Source: Laguncularia racemosa (Eukaryota > Streptophyta > Magnoliopsida > Myrtales > Combretaceae). From it: a stretch of DNA of 64,000 nt. A program made the position numbers and the translations under genes. Positions 58,255 to 64,000 of this stretch are shown piece after piece (within the stretch, counting starts at the first letter, position 1; each line of letters begins with the position of its first letter). The DNA lies in assembly GCA_037954665.1 (NCBI GenBank), contig JBBMOL010000038.1, positions 5,766,001 to 5,830,000 on the forward strand, given 5' to 3'. Under the pieces are notes generated by a model that saw only the letters and a program-made list of their open reading frames with translations, was not told where the DNA came from and ran no database searches.

Positions 58255-59285
58255 TCTCCTCAGGCCTCAAAACGATTTGTCCTCAAATCTAGCAGATCAA
58301 ATGCAGTAGAGACTCTATTTTCTAAAAGCAATCCATCTGAAGAAGTATCTCTACAAAATCCCAATATCTGAAATACCATAGTAGGTGATTGTTTTCTCTC
58401 CTCCATTTCTAGGATGTATTTCATCTGCAACACAAACAAGGACTCATTATCTACTAATGTCTCCCCTGTCTTAACCCATTCCATTGATTTTGTTTCCTCT
58501 TTTTCTAACTCATCTATATGATGTTGATCCTCATGGTCTTCTAATGGTTGGCTTAACTGCTCATTACCCTCTAAAACCTCTGAAGGTGAACATAACTGTC
58601 TCTGAACAGTTTGGCTCTCTAGTGGTCTTCTCGTCTGACTATGATCATCAAGATCCTCAGAAGGTTGGCACATTGATGTCTGAAAAATTTTATGCTCTAA
58701 GGGTTGGCTCGTGTCACTAGAGCCCTCAAGAACCTTTGAAGGTTGGCATACCTGCGTCTGCACAGTTTGGTCCTCTGAAGGTTTGATCATGTGGCTATGA
58801 TCCTCAAGATTCTGTGATGGTTGTTTTATCTGTCTTTGCTTCTCTTGGACCTCTAATGGTGACATAGGGTTCAATACTATACGTTTAGCATCCTTTTTAA
58901 ACATATAAGTATTTCTATACCCATCATGTAATACCATCCTATCATACAACCATGGTCTACCAAGTAATATATGGGATGCACAAAGAGGAAGAATATCACA
59001 TTCAAGCTCATCATAGTACTTGTCCCCTATACTGAAGGGTACCCTAGCCCTTTGGGTCACATAAAGACCATCCTGATCATTCAACCAATGTAATGTATAG
59101 GGTTTGGGATGTGGGATAGTTTCAAGTTTCAACTTCGATACTAATGATGCAGCTACAACATTAGTACAACTACCACCATCAATAATAATTGCGCACAAGT
59201 TTTCTCTTTGTCCCTCATCAATGGTTTGAAAGGAAGTCAAGTCCCGATGCAATATGTTAGTAGACAAATATAACTCACTTGACAT
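58255..59285 (-). pseudogene. Protease-tail frame of the family-A element
   Basis: The ATG at 59285 opens MSSELYLSTNILHRDLTSF. Protease follows at residue 30: AIIIDGGSCTNVVAASLVSK (D-G-G at the active site) and ILLGRPWLYDRMVLHDGYRN. From about residue 170 the tail has three repeats of about 27 residues (QTVQTQVCQPSKVLEG, TSMCQPSEDL, QTVQRQLCSPSEVLEG), an acidic region DELEKEETKSMEWV, and LGFCRDTSSDGLLLENR to DLRTNRFEA. 341 codons are open; the stop at the end is TGA where CGA would continue into the LTR. The start ATGTCA matches the family gag start, so gag was deleted in phase or nearly so. Confidence 0.87.
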
Positions 59286-60510
59286 TTTTGCTTACGAATT
59301 TCAACAACCTCAATACACTTCACCACACCACGACAACACACCCTTACACACCCACAGTGCTCACACTCAACCAATACAAGAAATGTTTATTAGTACTTCA
59401 AATAAACTTAAGTGAGATAATTGAAGCACAAATAAATACTTCCAAGTAGTTAAGAAATTAAATTCAACTAACAAGTGTTGAAGTAATAAGTTCAGTTACT
59501 TTCACACTTTAATGTTTTTTTTGAATTCAAATTCTACTACTTCAATTTTCCTTTCTTGCCACAGTTTCACACCTACAATTGATCTTGATGTGCAGCACCT
59601 TAATCTACACAACTCCACAACACGGCAACAAATTCAAATAAACATCCTTAATGCACTTTCCACAAATGGTAATAATCAAATTTCAAATTCAAATGGAACA
59701 CAATCAATAACACTTAATAACTTCCTCAACTTAATGGATGTGTTTGAATTTCAAATAAATTACCTATTATCCCACACAATGCAATTCTGAAAATTGTACA
59801 CTTCCACTTCCAATTTGCACAACATAACACCACACAAACACCTTCACACATACGGTGCACTTCTCCACTTCTACACAATTTATCAACCGCAACTTACAAC
59901 AACATACACGTCACATGCAACACAAAACTTTTTCAATTCATTACTCTTTCTCAAAGCAATTTCAAGGCTAATCACGTTGCAAAATTCTTCACTTCAAATA
60001 CAAATCCAATCCGCAACTTATATAAGAAGGCAGCAAATTAAATTTGAAAATCAAACCACTTCACTAATTGCAACCCCTCCACATTTGGTAAGATGCAATT
60101 TTTCAAATTCAAACAAACACACTTAACTCCTTCACTCTTAATGCTTGTTTTGAAATCAAATAACTTCCCTTCTTACACACTAATCAAATTTGGAAATTGC
60201 AAATGTTCTCCCCAATTCCGAATTCAAACAATGTAAGAACCACAATTCTCTTCCTACACAATTGCATTAAAAAAATGCACTATCTTTCCTCTTCCTTCAC
60301 GATGAAGTCCACAACATAGAATCTTCAACAAGTACTTCAAAATCACTCCAACATTCAGTAAATTCAACTCCTACTCAAGACAATTCACTCCACTTCAAAC
60401 AACTACAACAACAATTTCAATTTACCCGCAATTTTGGAATTGATGATGTAAGAACATGAACCCTAAATTTCCAAAATTCAAAATCACATAATCCCTTCTC
60501 ACAACCACAA

Positions 60511-60522
60511 GCTCTGATACCA
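60511..60522 (-). promoter_or_regulatory. Primer binding site, tRNA-iMet type
   Basis: The minus strand reads TGGTATCAGAGC, 6 bases from the LTR. Confidence 0.92.
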
Positions 60523-60528
60523 AAAAGA

Positions 60529-61555
60529 TGATGTGCCTAATTCCACTTAGAAGCACAATGAAAAGACTTAAGAAAAAACAATCTTAAGTCGGTAAAACCG
60601 GATCCACAAGGGCAAAATTCACGTGAACCCTAGTGAAGATGTAATGAATTCCAAATGCTCAAAGATATAATTGTAATACCACAATGATAATCTCTTCTAA
60701 TAACACCCTATTCACATATAATCCACGACAATAATCCACAAATTCAAAAGAAAACCTCAATTCCAACGACTCCTTTCCAATAGTGGAAAACACGTTTTCA
60801 AGGGAATTCTTCAATGAAGATTCGAATCCAATTGCAAAGTACCTTAAATAAACTCAAGAATTCGAATACAATTAGAAGCAAATCTATCCAAGAACTATCT
60901 CAATTCAACCCTAGATATGACACACTAGAGAAGAAAAGAAATCACAACAAAATGAAATTTATACAACTCACAATTTCAAGGTGTTGCACTTGCCATAATT
61001 TCAACTCTTGGGATTGAAATTGATAAGAGTCTAGATGACAATTAGGAACCCTAATTTTCACGTGAAGAAGAAGTTTTTGATCTGCAAAATAAGCCTCCCC
61101 AAACCCTCTCTTAAGCAAGTATTTATACTTGCTACTCCTAGGGTTAAAAAGTGCTCAAAATTACAAGTTTGCCACTTTTAAGGTGGCTAACCCTAAATGA
61201 AAGTTACAAAGAAATAAAAGTGTCCCAAAACCAAAATAGTTCATAAAAGAGTAAATATATAAAAGAAATGGTCTTCAAGATGCCGGTCTTCTATAGGATC
61301 CATCGGCCCAGCTCATCGCCGGTTCAGGTCGGTCCATAGCTAACCCACAAGCTGAGTCTGAGGGAGTTTGTCCATTGCCCGATAGAATATGATAAGTATT
61401 CCTGTTGGAATATAAAATACATGAACAAGATAAAAGAGGTTAGTAAACGAATAATTCCAGGGTCGATTTGCTCAAAATGGGTCCTCATCGCCAAGATTCG
61501 AAATCCTTTAGTTCTTGCCCTAATGATAAGTCTTGTCGGATTTTGATTTCTATCA
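60529..61555 (-). repeat. 5' LTR, family A
   Basis: It is 1027 bases, nearly identical by eye to the 3' copy. The outer end reads TGATAGAAATC. Confidence 0.94.
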
Positions 61556-61560
61556 CTTTG

Positions 61561-62364
61561 GTTCCTAGACTTGTAGGGGAATACATGAATTAAACTATGT
61601 TTACGGAGCTATTTTATCAGAGGTACTTTCCCAGCTGCTGTAAAGACAAGATGGAAAATGAATACTATAATTGTGAACAAGGGGACCAAACAATTAAAGA
61701 ATATGAGGCAAAGTTAAACCTCTTCATTCAATTGCTTCTTGAGAATGTGTGTAACAATGATAGGTCCTGAGCTAAGAGGTTTTTGAGAGGCTTAGATTTG
61801 GACTTACAACTTGTACTTGGGGGCTTTTGGCTAATTACCTATGCTAAAATGATTGATAAGGCTAAGTACCTCGAGTTAAATAGAAAAAAAATATAGAGGA
61901 ACAGAGGAGTTGTGGTGTAGCAATAGCATTGGGAAAAAGACCTACCTCAAGTGGAATGAGGCAAGATAAGGACAAAAGACACCATGTGCAGTAGAGAAGA
62001 ACACTGAGTGTTGTAGTTTCTCCTTTACAAATCAAACAAGTGCCTTTGACACTTCTTGTAGTAGGCTCACTGGTTAAATGTTCTAGATGCTATGGACCTC
62101 ATAAGTTGAGAGAGTATAAATGGCTAGAAGGGGCATGCTTCTCTTGTAGAAAGATATGACATATTAGTAGACACTGCATCGAGAGGTTAGTTCCCCTAAT
62201 TTTATGTCATGTGTGCCATAAGAAATGAGGCAAGCTCAATTGAATAGGCAATCAGACCACTAGTGAGAGGATAGGGTGGTAGACCATAAGCAAGGGGTCC
62301 TAGATAGAGAGTTTTTACCAAGGTTCTTGCTATCCATCAATAGTAGCACTAGGAAATCCCTAGC
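61561..62364 (+). pseudogene. gag, second part with zinc knuckle, second Tekay-type element
   Basis: It resumes with FTELFYQRYFPSC, YYNCEQGDQTIKEYEAKLN and RFLRGLDLDLQLVLGG. The zinc knuckle CFSCRKI-stop-HISRHC is at about 62129, with TGA at the glycine position. A second Cys pair (CHVCHKK) follows at 62206. Stops are frequent. Confidence 0.8.
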
Positions 62365-62697
62365 GTGGACAACATTGTAAGTATGCTTCTAGTACACTCT
62401 TGTAATGCATATGTATTGTTTGATACCAGTGTATTCGTATCCTATGTGTCTAAGAATTTTGTACATGCATATGCATTGGATATTGAAAACATGAATAACT
62501 GTTTAGCTATTAATACTTCTTTAGGTGTAGAAGGAAGGATAAGTAGAATATGTAGAGGAGTGGGAATAGAGATACAGGGTAGGGTGATGTTAGCAGACCT
62601 CTTAATATTGGAAATGATAGAGTTTGACATTATTCTAGATATCAATTGGTTGTCAAAGTACCATGCCACCATTGATTGTCACAACATGGTGGTGTAG
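62365..62697 (+). pseudogene. Protease of the second Tekay-type element
   Basis: The reading YVLFDTSVFVSYVSKNFV has D-T-S in place of D-T-G, and ends FDIILDINWLSKYHATIDCH. Alignment with 1815-2186 is good over the whole length. Confidence 0.82.
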
Positions 62698-63214
62698 TTC
62701 AATATACTGGGGGAGTACTTTAAATATAAATTAGAAGTGGAAAGACCTACTAGATTACTTACTTATGAGATGTGAGGAAAGAATATATTGGCAACTGTAT
62801 TTGTTGAAGCTAGTGAAGAAGCCAAGATGGAAATGGTACCCGTAGTGAAGGAATTTCCAGAAGTGATTCCAAACGACCTTGTTGGTTTACCCTTAGTTAG
62901 GGAGATAAAATTTAACATTGACTTGGTACAGGGCATGGTACCCATATAAAAACCAGTCTATAGGATGGCAATAATGGAATTGGAAGCACTGAGGAAACAG
63001 TTCTAAGATCTATAGGATAAGGTTTTCATTAGACTCGGTGTCTCTCTTTAGGTGCATTAATCCTGTTTATTAAAAAGAAAGACGGAAGCATGAGATTCTA
63101 TATAGACTATAGAGAGTTAAACAAGGTCATTATCAAGAACAATATCCTCTTCTTAGGATAGATGACTTATTTGACCTATTGCAAGGAGCTCAAGTGTTCT
63201 CAAAAGTAGATTTG
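62698..63214 (+). pseudogene. RT N-terminus of the second Tekay-type element
   Basis: Readable blocks are VVKEFPEVIPNDLVGLPLVR, KPVYRMAIMELEAL, FIKKKDGSMRFYIDYRELNK and IDDLFDLLQGAQVFSKVDL. The reading is lost at 63214 within the motif that would continue to the YHQ block, where an Athila-like LTR begins. Confidence 0.82.
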
Positions 63215-64000
63215 TGATTGATAAGATCACATTATACTTATATTTTCTTTTGGATTTATATTAAATTTATTTCAATATTATAAGAAAATATAAAGAAATG
63301 ATATTTAATGGTGTTTATTGTGAAAATTCAGGTTTTGAGGACCCAAAAGTAAATTACAAGTTAATTGGAGGAGTTTTTCACAAAATTGAAGAAGCGAGTG
63401 GAGGATTGCATTAAAGGCTACCGGCCTTAGGCCGGACTACTACCAAAGGCTACCGGCCTTGAGCCGGCCTACATTAAACCGGCCTCATAAGACATCAAAG
63501 CCGCCGGCCTTAAGCCGACCTACATTGCTCCTCGGATATCCATTGTGAAAATCTCTCCAAAATCGTATCTTAATTAATTTGCTGACTCAATTCCTCATCA
63601 GATTAACCTTATCCTCCTCCTCTTTGGATCTATAAATAGGCCCCTTGTGTGAACCTTGAGAGCATCCTTTGTTTTAGCATCCTTTGTTTTTCTTTTGAAT
63701 CATTAGAATTCCCTTAGGAACTTTAGGATTTTATATTCTCTTTAATTCTTTTACATTTCATGTTATTCCAAATTTTAGTTTGAAGAAAGAATGCTATTTT
63801 GCTGAAGTTTTCTTTCAATTGAAGAATTCTAGGAATCATTTTGGAAGATTGAAGTTCTACAAACTCTTGAAGATTATAGCAATTGTTTCATTTACTTTAT
63901 TTTCTTTTATGCCATTTATTAGTTTATTCTTGTTATTCAATATGAATTCCACTGCACCTATTTATTTCAATTGTTTTTACGCAATTCATACCATAATGTT
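63215..64000 (+). repeat. 5' part of another LTR, probably Athila-like, leaving the window
   Basis: It starts TGATTGATAAGATC; the true edge may be 63215 or 63219. Layout resembles families B and D: AT-rich start, GC-rich palindromes at 63421-63520 (CCGGCCTTAGGCCGG and two variants), then TATAAATAGG at 63631-63640. It differs from the others in using CCGGCC/GGCCGG units. Confidence 0.65.

Larger units (their letters stand above)
57226..61555 (-). mobile_element. Non-autonomous family-A element (protease plus tail), duplication CTTTG
   Basis: LTRs at 60529-61555 (5') and 57226-58254 (3') on the minus strand flank a primer site, a leader of about 1.2 kb (59286-60510, no gene seen) and one reading frame. 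CTTTG is duplicated at 57221-57225 and 61556-61560. Gag, RT and integrase are absent. Length is 4330. Confidence 0.95.
51190..63214 (+). mobile_element. Second Tekay-type Ty3/gypsy element, interrupted three times
   Basis: It has an LTR remnant (51190-51309), leader (51310-51619 and 56676-56819), gag (56820-57220, 61561-62364), protease (62365-62697) and RT start (62698-63214). It is closely related to the left element. Insertions are copia at 51620-56670, family A at 57226-61555, and an Athila-like LTR from about 63215. Its 3' half is outside the window. Confidence 0.85.

Overview
The window is plant nuclear DNA, AT-rich and built almost entirely of nested LTR retrotransposons. I found no convincing host gene, tRNA, rRNA or CRISPR array. 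The evidence for a plant is: Ty3/gypsy chromovirus and Athila-like elements, a Ty1/copia element, primer sites for initiator tRNA-Met (TGGTATCAGAGC) and for a tRNA-Asp-type primer (TGGCGCC...), LTRs of 0.5-2 kb, and 5-bp target duplications. Species cannot be named from the sequence alone.

Layout. (1) 1-15550: an old Tekay/Del-type gypsy element (+), entering from the left edge. It has been hit by two solo family-A LTRs (3459-4501, 7169-8210), one solo Athila-like LTR (5085-6586) and, in its own 3' LTR, a non-autonomous family-A element (10403-15227, duplication CATTA). (2) 15551-18232: unclassified. (3) 18233-32012: Athila-like element D (+), gag and protease only, split in its protease by Athila-like element B (21903-28846, duplication ATGTG). 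(4) 32013-39489: unclassified DNA carrying a solo family-C LTR (32793-33576, GTATG) and a deleted family-A element (34238-38348, ATAAC). (5) 39495-46150: family-A' element (-), duplication AATTA, itself hit by a solo B LTR (41482-43120, GTCTG). (6) 46420-48975: truncated second A' element (-), abutting family-C element 48976-51189. (7) 51190-63214: second Tekay-type gypsy element (+), hit by a copia element (51620-56670, ATATT), a family-A element (57226-61555, -, CTTTG) and, from about 63215, another Athila-like LTR that leaves the window.

Autonomy. Reverse transcriptase and integrase are seen only in the two decayed Tekay-type elements and the copia element. Families A, A', B and D carry at most gag, protease and a C-terminal tail, so they would depend on polymerase supplied elsewhere. 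The premature stops in the copia element can all be read as C-to-T or G-to-A changes, as expected from decay of methylated cytosines.

Main observations. First, a small hairpin with a six-base loop (GAGGAC or a close variant) and stems that differ in sequence but still pair lies just upstream of the polypurine tract in Tekay, A, A', B and D; B and D carry a second hairpin-plus-purine module about 1.1 kb inside the element. Second, Athila families B and D share two tandem hairpins after the coding region and a conserved non-coding block. Third, GC-rich palindromic arrays (mostly CACGGCCGTG) sit upstream of the TATA box in several unrelated LTR families, and two homologous family-C LTRs carry different arrays at the same place. 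Fourth, family-A deletion derivatives lose different coding parts but keep the same tail and its repeats.
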